Below are positions 1 through 7,303 of a DNA stretch of 11,043 nt, piece by piece (positions within the stretch are counted from its first letter, which is position 1; each line of letters opens with the position of its first letter). The notes under the pieces were generated by a model. That model was not told the origin of the DNA. It searched no databases and saw only the letters and a program-made list of their open reading frames with translations. The position numbers were made by a program, and so were the translations under genes. This DNA is from DATJUF01 sp035524095 (lineage in GTDB: Bacteria; Desulfobacterota; Binatia; Binatales; Binataceae). Location: positions 1 to 11,043 of the forward strand of contig DATKPK010000151.1 of assembly GCA_035524095.1 (NCBI GenBank), written 5' to 3'.

Positions 1-268
1 CGATCGCGAAATCGATTCCGCCAACGAAATCGTCGAATTCGATCTCCAGGACGTCCGCGACGCCGACCTGCTGCTGGTCAACTACTCCAAGCCCTCGCTC
101 GGCACCGCGATGGAGGTCTTTTACGCCAGCCACGACCTCGGCAAGTTCGTCATCGCCTTCAGCCCCTTCAACTATGCCGACTGCTCGCCCTGGATGGTTC
201 GTTTTTGCACGAAAATCCTCCCCGATCTCGCCAAAGCCCTCGACTATATCGAGGCTCACTTCATCTGA
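1..268 (+). CDS. Nucleoside 2-deoxyribosyltransferase-like protein, 3' end (partial)
   Basis: Reading from base 2 gives 88 codons that end at TGA 266-268; the 5' end lies outside the window. The visible part fits the C-terminal half of the nucleoside 2-deoxyribosyltransferase family (PF05014). It has an acidic stretch followed by a hydrophobic strand (DADLLLVNYSKPS, visible residues 20-32), then GTAMEV (34-39), whose E38 is in the position of the family's catalytic glutamate, then a second strand (KFVIAF, 48-53) and an SPW motif (62-64). Family members transfer or hydrolyse 2'-deoxyribose from nucleosides or nucleotides, in salvage or in nucleotide-pool clean-up. The exact substrate cannot be judged without the N-terminal half. 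The next gene starts 161 bases later, so co-transcription is uncertain. Confidence 0.72.
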   Translation, partial: DREIDSANEIVEFDLQDVRDADLLLVNYSKPSLGTAMEVFYASHDLGKFVIAFSPFNYADCSPWMVRFCTKILPDLAKALDYIEAHFI

Positions 269-301
269 ATTGCGGTCCGTTAAGGCGTCAGAGCTCCTGA
301 T

Positions 302-352
302 TAGTCAAGGACATAACGATGGTTCCTAACGCCCCGATATTATGCTTGACTA
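302..352. repeat. Inverted repeat upstream of the M15A peptidase gene
   Basis: TAGTCAAG (302-309) is repeated as its perfect reverse complement CTTGACTA (345-352), with 35 bases between. Inside the interval are a second short pair (GGCGT near 285 with ACGCC near 330) and a -10-like TATTAT (338-343). The 3' arm also contains TTGACT (346-351), which resembles a -35 box, but the best -10 match (TGCTAT, 371-376) is 19 bases away. This could be a regulatory or mRNA structure for the gene at 430. An 8-bp pair in a 161-base gap is only weakly significant. Confidence 0.3.
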
Positions 353-429
353 CTCACGTCTGACGACGCTTGCTATTTCGCAGCGGGGGCGCGCAAGGAC
401 GAGACTGCAAAACGCGCTAGGAGTGTGGG

Positions 430-1098
430 ATGGGGAACGCACGTACCAAAGAGACCATCGGCCATTTCGATAAAATTGTCAGCCGCCGCCGCATAGTTAC
501 GACCGGCGCTCTCGGCGCCGCCTCGCTGATTCTCGCGCGCAAAGCCCTCGCCGCCAACTGGGTTCGTCTCGGATCATCGTCACTCAACCATAATCAGCCG
601 GTTGCGCCCGGTTGGCTCCAGACTCGCTACAGCCTCCCCTACTCTCAGTCCACCCCTCGCGCCCTCGCCATCGATAACGTCCATACCGGCGAGCGCATTC
701 GAACCGTCTATTACGAAAACGGCCAGTACATTCCCGGTGCCTTGCAGGAAATCAACTATTTCTTCCGCGATTACCGCGCGAACGAAGTCAAAGCCATCGA
801 TCCGCGCCTGCTCGACCTCCTTCACACGATTCATCAGACCCTTGATTCGTCTAAGCCCTTCAACCTGATTTCCGGTTATCGCACGCCCGCCACCAACGCG
901 ATGCTGGCCGCACGCTCCGAAGGCGTCGCCCGCCACAGCATGCATATCGAGGGTCGCGCCGCCGATATCAACGTCCCCGACCGCCAGCTTTCGATTCTCC
1001 AGCGTGTCGCGCTTGCCCTCCAGTTCGGTGGCGTCGGCTACTATCCGCAGTCGAATTTTGTGCACGTCGATACCGGCCGCGTCCGCCATTGGGGATAG
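430..1098 (+). CDS. Tat-exported M15A-type (YcbK/DUF882) cell-wall peptidase-like protein
   Basis: A 222-residue protein that closely follows the E. coli YcbK/DUF882 pattern (peptidase M15A_2 fold). The N terminus has a run of three arginines (19-21) followed by a hydrophobic stretch ending in AlaLeuAlaAla (about 38-42), which is a twin-arginine export signal. The mature part has LxxHTGE (HTGE at 85-88), FFRDYRANEVKAIDP (111-125), a SGYRTPATN block (148-156), SMHIEGRAAD (170-179) and FVHVDTG (210-216). H172, D179 and H212 are the expected zinc ligands. The family is thought to cut peptide bonds in peptidoglycan in the periplasm; the substrate here is inferred. An AGGAG at 419-423 sits six bases before the ATG and supports this start. 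The gene ends directly at a structured tandem repeat. No partner gene is evident nearby. Confidence 0.9.
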   Translation: MGNARTKETIGHFDKIVSRRRIVTTGALGAASLILARKALAANWVRLGSSSLNHNQPVAPGWLQTRYSLPYSQSTPRALAIDNVHTGERIRTVYYENGQYIPGALQEINYFFRDYRANEVKAIDPRLLDLLHTIHQTLDSSKPFNLISGYRTPATNAMLAARSEGVARHSMHIEGRAADINVPDRQLSILQRVALALQFGGVGYYPQSNFVHVDTGRVRHWG

Positions 1099-1400
1099 GG
1101 TTCGCTTGCGAACCCGTGCGGCTACGAGTCTGCGAGCTAGCCGCCCAAAACTCTTAGCCGTTCGCTTGCGAACCCGCGCGGCTTCGAGTCTGCTAACCAG
1201 CCGCGTTAAACTCTTGGACGTTTGCCTGCGCGAAGATTGAAACACAAGAGCCCACGCCAGTTCTCTAATTAGGCTCTCTCACCCTCTATCGCTGCCTGCT
1301 GGCCTCATTTGCTGCTATGGTTAGCTCGATATTATGTGCTGTCTCCGCCCGCCGAGTCTTCGGGCAAACAGCGCAAAATGACATGGACGAGGACGTGCAT
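1099..1400. other. Intergenic region between the peptidase and PPOX genes
   Basis: This 302-base gap holds the 60-bp tandem repeat in its first half. The second half contains no convincing gene. A weak promoter-like pair is present: TTTGCT (1308-1313), 16 bases, TATTAT (1330-1335), about 65 bases before the chosen start at 1401. The decamer CGATATTATG at 1327-1336 also occurs at 335-344, ahead of the peptidase gene, so both genes have the same -10-like context. Confidence 0.35.
1100..1230. repeat. 60-bp structured tandem repeat, two copies plus a degenerate third
   Basis: Unit 1 (1100-1159) and unit 2 (1160-1219) are about 83% identical (50 of 60 positions by hand count). A degenerate start of a third unit follows at 1220. 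Each unit opens with the hairpin GTTCGC-TT-GCGAAC (1100-1113 and 1160-1173), which in unit 1 extends to GGGTTCGC/GCGAACCC (1098-1115). A second stem, GCGGCT/AGCCGC, follows with a 15-base loop (1118-1123/1139-1144 and 1178-1183/1199-1204). The stems are identical between copies; the differences fall in loops and spacers. The array begins at the last base of the peptidase stop codon. It may be a transcript-end structure or a dispersed palindromic element. No T-tract marks it as a simple intrinsic terminator. Confidence 0.85.
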
Positions 1401-1964
1401 ATGTCCGAATGGTTCAAAACCATCACCCCCGACCTGAAACGGTTCATCGCCGATCAAAAGGTGTTCTTCGTCGCAACCGCCCCACATGAGGGACGCATCA
1501 ATCTCTCGCCCAAGGGGATGGATACCTTCCGCGTCGTCAATCCGAAGCGCGTCCTCTATCTAGACCTCACCGGTAGCGGCAACGAAACCGCCGCCCACCT
1601 CCTCGACGACGGCCGCATCACGGTCATGTTCTGCTCTTTCGATAAAACCGCCCGTATCATTCGGCTCTACGGCCACGGAAGCGCCCTCCATCCGCGCGAC
1701 GAGCAGTGGAACGAATACCTCGCGATGTTCCCGTCTGAGCCGGGCACTCGCCAGATCATGGTCATCGACGTCGAAGCCGCGATGACCTCCTGCGGCTATG
1801 CCGTCCCACGCTTCGACCGCCTCGAGGAGCGCGACACGCTGCGGAAGTATTGGCAAACCCGAGGCGACGGCGCGCCGGCGGAATATCAGCGCCAGAAGAA
1901 CCTCGAGAGCATCGACGGCCTTCCCACCGGGATCTTCGACAACGAGATCCGAGCGGCCAAGTGA
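1401..1964 (+). CDS. Pyridoxamine 5'-phosphate oxidase (PPOX)-family FMN-binding protein
   Basis: A 187-residue protein of the split-barrel flavoprotein superfamily. The start at 1401 gives MSEWFKTITPDLKRFI, a common N terminus for this subgroup. GAGGA at 1389-1393 lies seven bases upstream. In-frame ATGs at 1383 and 1317 are possible, but the extra residues look non-coding. Features are FFVATAP (residues 17-23), INLSPKGMDTF (29-39), YLDLTGSGNETAAHL (48-62), the typical core that contacts flavin phosphate, then ITVMFCSF, RLYGHG, a RQIMVIDV strand and a SCGYAVP block near residues 130-136. The C terminus carries a KNLESIDGLPTG segment seen in this group. Relatives bind FMN or F420 and reduce or oxidise small molecules; true PNPOx activity is unlikely because this is a shorter subgroup. 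The substrate is unknown. A separate promoter precedes the next gene. Confidence 0.87.
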   Translation: MSEWFKTITPDLKRFIADQKVFFVATAPHEGRINLSPKGMDTFRVVNPKRVLYLDLTGSGNETAAHLLDDGRITVMFCSFDKTARIIRLYGHGSALHPRDEQWNEYLAMFPSEPGTRQIMVIDVEAAMTSCGYAVPRFDRLEERDTLRKYWQTRGDGAPAEYQRQKNLESIDGLPTGIFDNEIRAAK

Positions 1965-2058
1965 CTTGAGAGCGAGTTCTCAGCGAGCCGCCGGGAACGC
2001 AGCGAGCCCAAGGCGCGCATAGTTTTTTCAGCACTCTCGCCATCCACCCCGCGATCCG

Positions 2059-2086
2059 TTGGCAAAAGCTTAAGTAAGTGTACTAT
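2059..2086 (+). promoter_or_regulatory. Candidate sigma70-type promoter for the Baeyer-Villiger monooxygenase gene
   Basis: TTGGCA (2059-2064), a 16-base spacer and TACTAT (2081-2086) match the -35 and -10 consensus at four or five of six positions each. The boxes lie about 104 bases before the ATG at 2190, in the gap after the PPOX gene. This would allow expression of the monooxygenase independently of its upstream neighbour. Confidence 0.45.
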
Positions 2087-2189
2087 TTTCATCTCTAAGC
2101 TGCGGACGGCTTCAGAGCGCCGCCCGGTTTTCACTACAAAACTGCGATGCTTCTGTCCCTGGGCATCCTGCTAAAAAAGGAGTGCTTCT

Positions 2190-4022
2190 ATGAGTGAAGC
2201 CGCAATGGAACCCCAGACGAGTAAAGGAATTCCGACGCCCGATGAGCTGGGCTTCGACCCGGCCGACTTGCGCCGCAAATACGCGGAAGAGCGCGAGAAG
2301 CGCCTGCGCGCCGACGGCAACAACCAGTATCAGGAGATCACCGGCCGCTTAGAACGCTACAACCAGGATCCTTACGTCAAACCGGGTTTCACTCGTCCCG
2401 CCCTCCACGAACAGCTCGACGCCGTAATCATCGGCGGCGGCTTCGGCGGCCTGCTCGCGGCGGCGCGTCTGCAAAAGATCGGGATCACTAACATTCGCAT
2501 CATTGAGAAGGCCGGCGATTTCGGCGGCACCTGGTATTGGAACCGCTACCCCGGCGCTCAATGCGACATCGAATCTTACGTTTATCTGCCCCTGCTCGAA
2601 GAGACCGGCTACATCCCCAAGGAAAAATACTCCTTCGCGCCCGAAATCTTCGCGCACGCGCAGCGCATCGGCCGCCATTTCAACCTCTACGACAAGGCTT
2701 GCTTTCAGACCCAGGTTAAAGAAGCTCGCTGGGACGACGACCAGCGTCTATGGACTGTCACGACCGATCGTGGCGACGTCTTCACCGCCCGCCACATCAT
2801 TATGTCGAGCGGCCCGCTGAATCGGCCCAAGCTCCCTGCCATCCCCGGCATCGAGAACTTCAAGGGCCATACCTTTCACACCAGCCGTTGGGACTACGAC
2901 TATACGGGCGGCGACACCAACGGCGGACTGACCAAGCTTGCCGACAAGCGCGTCGGCATCATTGGCACCGGCGCAACCGCGATTCAAAGCGTCCCGCGCG
3001 TCGGCCAGTACGCCAAGCAGCTCTACGTTTTCCAGCGCACGCCTTCATCCGTCGACGAGCGCGGCAACAAGCCGACTGATCCCGAATGGGTCAAGACTCT
3101 TCAACCCGGATGGCAGGCTGACCGCAACACCAATTTCTGCGGCATCCTGTCTGGCATCCCCGTCGAAGTAGATCTGGTCAATGACAAGTGGACCAGCCTC
3201 TTCAAGAAGCTGTCGCAGTTGCTCGCCGGCAAAGACAATTCTGCCCTCTCCAGTGAGGAGATGGCGATGATGTCGGAGATTGCCGACTACCAGAAGATGA
3301 ACGAGATTCGCGGCCGCGTCGAATCGATCGTCAGCGATCCCGCGACTGCCGAGGCGCTCAAGCCCTGGTATGGTCAGTGGTGCAAGCGTCCGACCTTCAA
3401 CGACGAATATCTGCCGACCTTCAATCGCCCCAACGTCAAGCTCGTTGATACCAAGGGCAAGGGCGTTGAGCGCGTAACCGAAGATGGCGTCGTCGTTGGC
3501 GGTGTCGAATACAAAGTTGATTGCCTCATCTTCGCGACCGGCTTCGAAGTCGGGACTGCTTACACTCGCCGCTCCGAATTTGAGGTTTATGGCCGCAACG
3601 GTCTGACCCTGACTGACTATTGGTCCGATGGCATGAAGACCCACCATGGCTTCCTGACCCACGGCTTCCCGAATTTGTACCATATGGGCCTCACTCAGAC
3701 CGGTCTCGCGCCCAACTTCACCTACATGCTCGAAGGGCAGGCGACTCATATCGCTCATATCATCAATGAACTGCGTGCGCGCGAGGGGCGCTCAGTTGAG
3801 CCGACGCCTGAAGCCGAAGCCGAATGGGTTAAGATCGTCCACTCGCCCAGCTTCATGACTGACTATCTGAATACTTGCACGCCCGGTTATTACAATGGCG
3901 AGGGGCTGAACTCACAGCAGGGCTTCCTCGATAGCCAGTATCCCGAAGGCGCCGTGCGCTTCTACGAGATGCTCGCCCAATGGCGCGAAAAAGGCGAAAT
4001 GGAAGGCCTCATCATCAAGTAG
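2190..4022 (+). CDS. Type I Baeyer-Villiger monooxygenase (FAD/NADPH flavoprotein)
   Basis: A 610-residue cytosolic enzyme predicted to insert oxygen next to a ketone using O2, NADPH and FAD. An N-terminal charged helical extension (about 1-75) precedes the FAD Rossmann motif GGGFGG (82-87). GGTWYWNRYPGAQCD (112-126) is the BVMO-type active-site loop, with D126 in the place of the conserved aspartate. The fingerprint FKGHTFHTSRW (224-234) follows the FxGxxxHxxxW rule, with Asp rather than Pro next. GTGATA (259-264) is the NADPH Rossmann motif. K399-R400 match the essential Lys-Arg pair of cyclohexanone monooxygenase (K326/R327), and FATGF (448-452) is the closing ATG motif. The length and N-terminal extension resemble the cyclopentadecanone monooxygenase/pentalenolactone-type BVMOs (about 590-610 residues) rather than the 540-residue PAMO type. 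The substrate, perhaps a bulky or macrocyclic ketone, is inferred. AAGGAG (2177-2182) lies seven bases before the start. Confidence 0.93.
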   Translation: MSEAAMEPQTSKGIPTPDELGFDPADLRRKYAEEREKRLRADGNNQYQEITGRLERYNQDPYVKPGFTRPALHEQLDAVIIGGGFGGLLAAARLQKIGITNIRIIEKAGDFGGTWYWNRYPGAQCDIESYVYLPLLEETGYIPKEKYSFAPEIFAHAQRIGRHFNLYDKACFQTQVKEARWDDDQRLWTVTTDRGDVFTARHIIMSSGPLNRPKLPAIPGIENFKGHTFHTSRWDYDYTGGDTNGGLTKLADKRVGIIGTGATAIQSVPRVGQYAKQLYVFQRTPSSVDERGNKPTDPEWVKTLQPGWQADRNTNFCGILSGIPVEVDLVNDKWTSLFKKLSQLLAGKDNSALSSEEMAMMSEIADYQKMNEIRGRVESIVSDPATAEALKPWYGQWCKRPTFNDEYLPTFNRPNVKLVDTKGKGVERVTEDGVVVGGVEYKVDCLIFATGFEVGTAYTRRSEFEVYGRNGLTLTDYWSDGMKTHHGFLTHGFPNLYHMGLTQTGLAPNFTYMLEGQATHIAHIINELRAREGRSVEPTPEAEAEWVKIVHSPSFMTDYLNTCTPGYYNGEGLNSQQGFLDSQYPEGAVRFYEMLAQWREKGEMEGLIIK

Positions 4023-4034
4023 ATAAAGTTGCCG

Positions 4035-4075
4035 AGATGGCTGTGCTCGATAGATGAGCGCAGCCCTTCCCATCT
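4035..4075 (+). terminator. Hairpin just after the monooxygenase gene
   Basis: CTGTGCTC (4041-4048) pairs with GAGCGCAG (4056-4063) around a seven-base loop, with one G-U pair. AGATGG (4035-4040) pairs with CCATCT (4070-4075) outside a short bulge. It begins 13 bases after the stop codon. There is only a short T run after it, so it may act as a 3'-end stabilising stem ahead of the stronger terminator at 4087. Confidence 0.45.
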
Positions 4076-4086
4076 TTACAATCAAC

Positions 4087-4128
4087 AACGGTCGTCTGAC
4101 GCGAATGTCAGGCGGCCGTTTCCATTTT
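4087..4128 (+). terminator. Intrinsic terminator of the monooxygenase transcript
   Basis: AACGGTCGTCTGAC (4087-4100) and GTCAGGCGGCCGTT (4107-4120) form a 14-base stem with two G-U pairs and a six-base loop. The T-rich stretch TCCATTTT follows, which gives the classic rho-independent layout on the + strand. Confidence 0.75.
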
Positions 4129-4268
4129 CTGCCTACAACTTGTTCTGACCGTCGGCGATTCTCTCACTTCAATCCTTCTCCGCCTCTTTACACTCGTGCA
4201 ACCTTTCCAACCTTATTCCGTTAACCTCTCCGTGCCATACCTCAATTAACCATAACCGAGGTCCAGCT

Positions 4269-6422
4269 ATGCGTATCCTCCGATGCCTCCCCGCAACGAT
4301 GTTCGTCACTTTGGCTGCGGCTCTGGCCTTAGTCCTCTCCAGCCGTCCAGTCCACGCGCAATGTGATCTCGATCCGTTTCACCACCAGATCAAGCACGTC
4401 GTCTTTATTCAATTCGACAACGTTCATTTCCGTCGCGATAACCCCAACGTCCCTTCCGACCTCGAGCAGATGCCGCACCTGCTCAACTTCCTTGAAAGCA
4501 ATTGCACACTGCTCGCCGACGATCACACGGCAATCATTTCCCACACCGCTCAGGGCTTCCTCTCCACCCAGGACGGTGTCTATCCCGATCGCGACGGCGT
4601 TGGCGTCACCAACAGCTTTCGCTATTACAACGGCAACGCATCGCAAACTACTAGCTCGAATTCCGCCTTTGTTTATTGGACCGATCGCCTTAATCTGGGC
4701 AACAATACCGCTCCTAACGACACCAGTTTTGTCCTTGTCAATGAAAACGGTAATAACGCGCCCGCTCCGTGGGTTCCCTACACCCGCGCCGGATGCCGTG
4801 TCGGTTATTTCGGGATGAATGGCCCTGTGCTTGAAAGCACCTCGGAAATCCCAAAGCTGTTTCCGTCGGGCTCGCAAGCCTACATCGACTACTCCGACAA
4901 TAACGCGGATACGGGTGCCAACTATGTCGGAGTCGCCGTTCATTGCCCCGCCGGGGATTCGTTCTGCTCGACCGCCAATGGTGGTATCAGCGACGTCCTC
5001 CCCGACGAACCGGGCGGTTACAGTGGCTTCAACGAATTGCTCGGGAACTATTACATTGCTCCTCTGATTGGTGGCACCGGCACCGGCGACACCACTATCG
5101 ACGACTTCTTTGGTAACCCAATCGGCGTCGAAATTGGCAGCAATTTCGTGCCAGGCTTCCATCCCAGCTTCAATGGCCTCACACCAGCCATCAGCCTCGC
5201 CTACGCCGCTGCGATGCAGGAACATGGCATCCCCGTCACCTTCACCTACATCTCTGATGCCCATGATAATCAGAATGACGTGACCGGTCCTGCCACTTTT
5301 GGTCCGGGACAGGCGCCCTTCGTCGCCCAGTTTCAACTCTATGACCAGGGCTTCGCGGACTTTTTCGCTAACCTCGCCGCCAACGGCATTAATTCGAGCA
5401 ATACTCTGTTCGTAGTCACTGCCGACGAGGGCGACCATTTCGTCGGTAGTTCACCGAGTCCGTCGAATTGCGACGGCGTCAACACCGCTTGCACCTATAC
5501 TCAGGTTGGCGAGATCGACACTGACTATCCGCATTTCGTCGGCAACACCCTGCCGGCCGGTTACGGCTTCCATAGCGATTCGGCTCCTGTCACTTGGGTT
5601 ACCGGTAATCCCCCAGCCGATGACCCCGATGTTCGCTTCGCCGAGCAAACTCTCGCCGCGACCACCGTCACGAATCTGTACACCGGCGGCATCGATAATC
5701 TCTTTGTCGCGTTTGCAGATTCGCCTGAGCTTTCAGCCCTCCATCAGGCTTCACTGGGCGATCCGGCGCGCATACCCACTGTGAGTGTGTTCGGCAACGA
5801 GAATTATTTCTTCGAAAGCAACGCTTGTTCGCCGGAGCCACCTTACCTGTGCTTCGGCCCTGGCTTTGCCTGGAATCATGGCGACATTCAAAACCCCATC
5901 GCCACCGTATGGCTTGGTCTCGCCGGTCCTGGCGTCCTGCACAGAGGCGAGAACGATACGCTCTGGATGGATCACACGGACGTGCGTCCTACGATGCTCT
6001 CGCTGCTCGGCTTAAAAGATGACTACCAGCACGATGGCAGGGTATTGATTGAAGTGCTGAACAATCTTCGCCTCGTGCCTTCGCTCGCAACCTCCGGTCC
6101 GGGTTTCACCGCCTTGGCCGAGCTCTACAAGCAGATCAACGCGCCATTTGGCATTTTTGGCAATACGACTCTGATCGGCCTCGCCACGCCCGGCATCAGC
6201 AGCACCAATGATCTGGTTTATCAGGACAACGAAGATACCATCGCAACGCTGACCGCTCAGCGCAACGCGCTCGCGGCGCAAATCCGCACCATGCTTGAAA
6301 ATACTGAATTTGGCGGCAAGCCGTTCAACTTTTTCCAGGCCGCTAATCTGATTCATCAGTCCGAAACGTTGCTCGCCGACCTCTACGCATACACTGGCGG
6401 CCCAATTCCTCTCCTGCCTTGA
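4269..6422 (+). CDS. Secreted alkaline-phosphatase-superfamily phosphoesterase-like protein
   Basis: A 717-residue protein with a clear Sec signal (hydrophobic 10-25, predicted cleavage after the Ala at 30). The mature start IKHVVFIQFDN (41-51) resembles phosphoesterases of the alkaline phosphatase superfamily, where D50 would hold a metal. HTAIISHTAQG (86-96) supplies a candidate Thr/Ser nucleophile (T93 or S91). Further likely metal ligands are in SDAHDN (329-334), TADEGDH (384-390) and NHGD (536-539). DHTDVRPTMLSLLGL (568-582), followed by a DGRVLIEVL segment, is typical of the superfamily's C-terminal part. Nine mature cysteines (32, 79, 176, 226, 233, 401, 408, 520, 528) suggest disulfides and extracytoplasmic folding. 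Residues about 600-717 form a helical tail. The substrate (phosphomonoester, diester or phospholipid) cannot be assigned. GAGG (4258-4261) lies seven bases before the ATG. It is flanked by terminators or hairpins, so it is probably monocistronic. Confidence 0.8.
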   Translation: MRILRCLPATMFVTLAAALALVLSSRPVHAQCDLDPFHHQIKHVVFIQFDNVHFRRDNPNVPSDLEQMPHLLNFLESNCTLLADDHTAIISHTAQGFLSTQDGVYPDRDGVGVTNSFRYYNGNASQTTSSNSAFVYWTDRLNLGNNTAPNDTSFVLVNENGNNAPAPWVPYTRAGCRVGYFGMNGPVLESTSEIPKLFPSGSQAYIDYSDNNADTGANYVGVAVHCPAGDSFCSTANGGISDVLPDEPGGYSGFNELLGNYYIAPLIGGTGTGDTTIDDFFGNPIGVEIGSNFVPGFHPSFNGLTPAISLAYAAAMQEHGIPVTFTYISDAHDNQNDVTGPATFGPGQAPFVAQFQLYDQGFADFFANLAANGINSSNTLFVVTADEGDHFVGSSPSPSNCDGVNTACTYTQVGEIDTDYPHFVGNTLPAGYGFHSDSAPVTWVTGNPPADDPDVRFAEQTLAATTVTNLYTGGIDNLFVAFADSPELSALHQASLGDPARIPTVSVFGNENYFFESNACSPEPPYLCFGPGFAWNHGDIQNPIATVWLGLAGPGVLHRGENDTLWMDHTDVRPTMLSLLGLKDDYQHDGRVLIEVLNNLRLVPSLATSGPGFTALAELYKQINAPFGIFGNTTLIGLATPGISSTNDLVYQDNEDTIATLTAQRNALAAQIRTMLENTEFGGKPFNFFQAANLIHQSETLLADLYAYTGGPIPLLP

Positions 6423-6440
6423 TTTGCATCGCGAAACCGA

Positions 6441-6463
6441 AGCGAGGGGCAAAGCCCCTCGCT
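6441..6463. terminator. Perfect GC-rich hairpin after the phosphoesterase gene
   Basis: AGCGAGGGGC (6441-6450) and GCCCCTCGCT (6454-6463) form a perfect ten-base stem with an AAA loop, 18 bases after the stop codon. No real T run follows on the + strand, and only a modest T-rich run follows on the - strand. It sits between two convergent genes and may serve both ends. A smaller hairpin, AGCGAT-TGGC-ATCGCT, lies at 6560-6575. Confidence 0.6.
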
Positions 6464-6590
6464 CAATCACCGCCAATTTGCTGGATTGATTGGATTCATC
6501 CTGATACCCAAAGACGCATTTGCGTTCACCCTAGACGCTGGCGGTAGCCATGGTTCTCCAGCGATTGGCATCGCTTAAACGCGGCGCTCT

Positions 6591-7046
6591 TTACCTCAAA
6601 GCCACTGTCTCATGATTCCGATCTAACTGCGCCAGCGGTACGTTCCATACACCATAGTTAGGAGACGGGGTAAGCCGCAGATCCACCACTCCGCTAGCAC
6701 GGCGGCCGGTAACGTCATAATCCAGATACCATCCTGGACGGTTACCCGACTGATGCTGCTCTTCGATCTTCTTGACTCGTTCAACCGTCCCGAGCTGCTC
6801 CTCGACTACCGGGCTGTCGTGAATAAATGCCCGACCGAAAGAGTTAGCTTGTATCTCTCTCTGGTCCCTATGGTAAAAATGGGAGCCGATAAAAGCTATT
6901 GAAACAATGACAGCTAGCCCGGCAGCGGCCATCAGGAATCGCCGCAAGTTGCCGCCATCGTCGTCATCTATTTCCTCAATTGATTGCCCACTCGCATTTA
7001 CTCGCGAGGTATAGCTATCCGGAGGTTCCGCTTCATTTTGCCTCAT
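6591..7046 (-). CDS. Single-span membrane protein, possibly Coa1-like cytochrome oxidase assembly factor
   Basis: A 151-residue protein. The cytoplasmic N terminus is acidic, with a DDDD run at 27-30. One membrane segment follows (about residues 36-54, preceded by Arg-Arg), then a roughly 95-residue extracytoplasmic domain. In that domain, a helix followed by HDSPVVEEQLGTVERV (76-91), GRRASGVVDLRL (114-125) and NYGVWNVPLAQLDR (130-143) recall the Coa1 family of cytochrome c oxidase assembly proteins. In that family the pattern is: short helix, 'SPxVxxxLG', alternating strands, then a 'GxW' strand. The match is by pattern only and may be wrong. No oxidase genes are nearby. GGGGAG (complement of 7051-7056) lies four bases before the ATG. 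It is convergent with the phosphoesterase gene. Confidence 0.72.
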   Translation of the reverse strand: MRQNEAEPPDSYTSRVNASGQSIEEIDDDDGGNLRRFLMAAAGLAVIVSIAFIGSHFYHRDQREIQANSFGRAFIHDSPVVEEQLGTVERVKKIEEQHQSGNRPGWYLDYDVTGRRASGVVDLRLTPSPNYGVWNVPLAQLDRNHETVALR

Positions 7047-7120
7047 GATTCTCCCCTGAGCGGCTTCAATTTGATGTAAGTGCCTGACCCGAACTCAGTC
7101 GCCTGGTCGCACCTATCTCA

Positions 7121-7150
7121 ATTATAAAGACGCCGGCCAGAACGCGACTA
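7121..7150 (-). promoter_or_regulatory. Candidate promoter of the Coa1-like gene
   Basis: On the - strand a perfect TATAAT (complement of 7121-7126) lies 75 bases before the start at 7046. The -35 position, 18 bases further up, is only TAGTCG (complement of 7145-7150), a three-of-six match. Confidence 0.4.
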
Positions 7151-7303
7151 TTCATCTCCTCACATGGCACTCTGCGTCATTCTCAGGGGAACGCTCCGCA
7201 ACCAACGAGATTGCGAAAAGGGTTACTGAGGCATTATCTTTCGCGTATCAACTGTCGAGAACGTGCGCTTTCCGCGTGCGCCGATAGCGCAATGGCATAA
7301 ACA

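Noticed and set aside
1100..1230. CRISPR-like array
   Set aside because: Repeats are directly abutting with no unique spacers of constant length, there are only about two copies, and no cas genes are present.
1004..1240. + strand frame encoding a 20-residue Arg-rich tandem repeat peptide
   Set aside because: The peptide periodicity simply reflects the 60-bp DNA repeat. The frame starts inside the peptidase gene, and the differences between copies preserve stems rather than codons.
580..1245. Long - strand open frame of 221 codons across the peptidase gene and the 60-bp repeat
   Set aside because: It lies antisense to a clearly recognised family protein. Its repeat part is open in several frames because the 60-bp unit is a multiple of three. 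There is no ribosome-binding site.
3045..3758. - strand open frame of 237 codons inside the monooxygenase gene
   Set aside because: It is antisense to a fully supported BVMO and has no recognisable domain or start signal.
4329..5438. - strand open frame of 369 codons inside the phosphoesterase gene
   Set aside because: It is antisense to a gene with a signal peptide and metal-site motifs. It shows the Val/Gly/Ala-rich composition typical of reverse frames in GC-rich genes.
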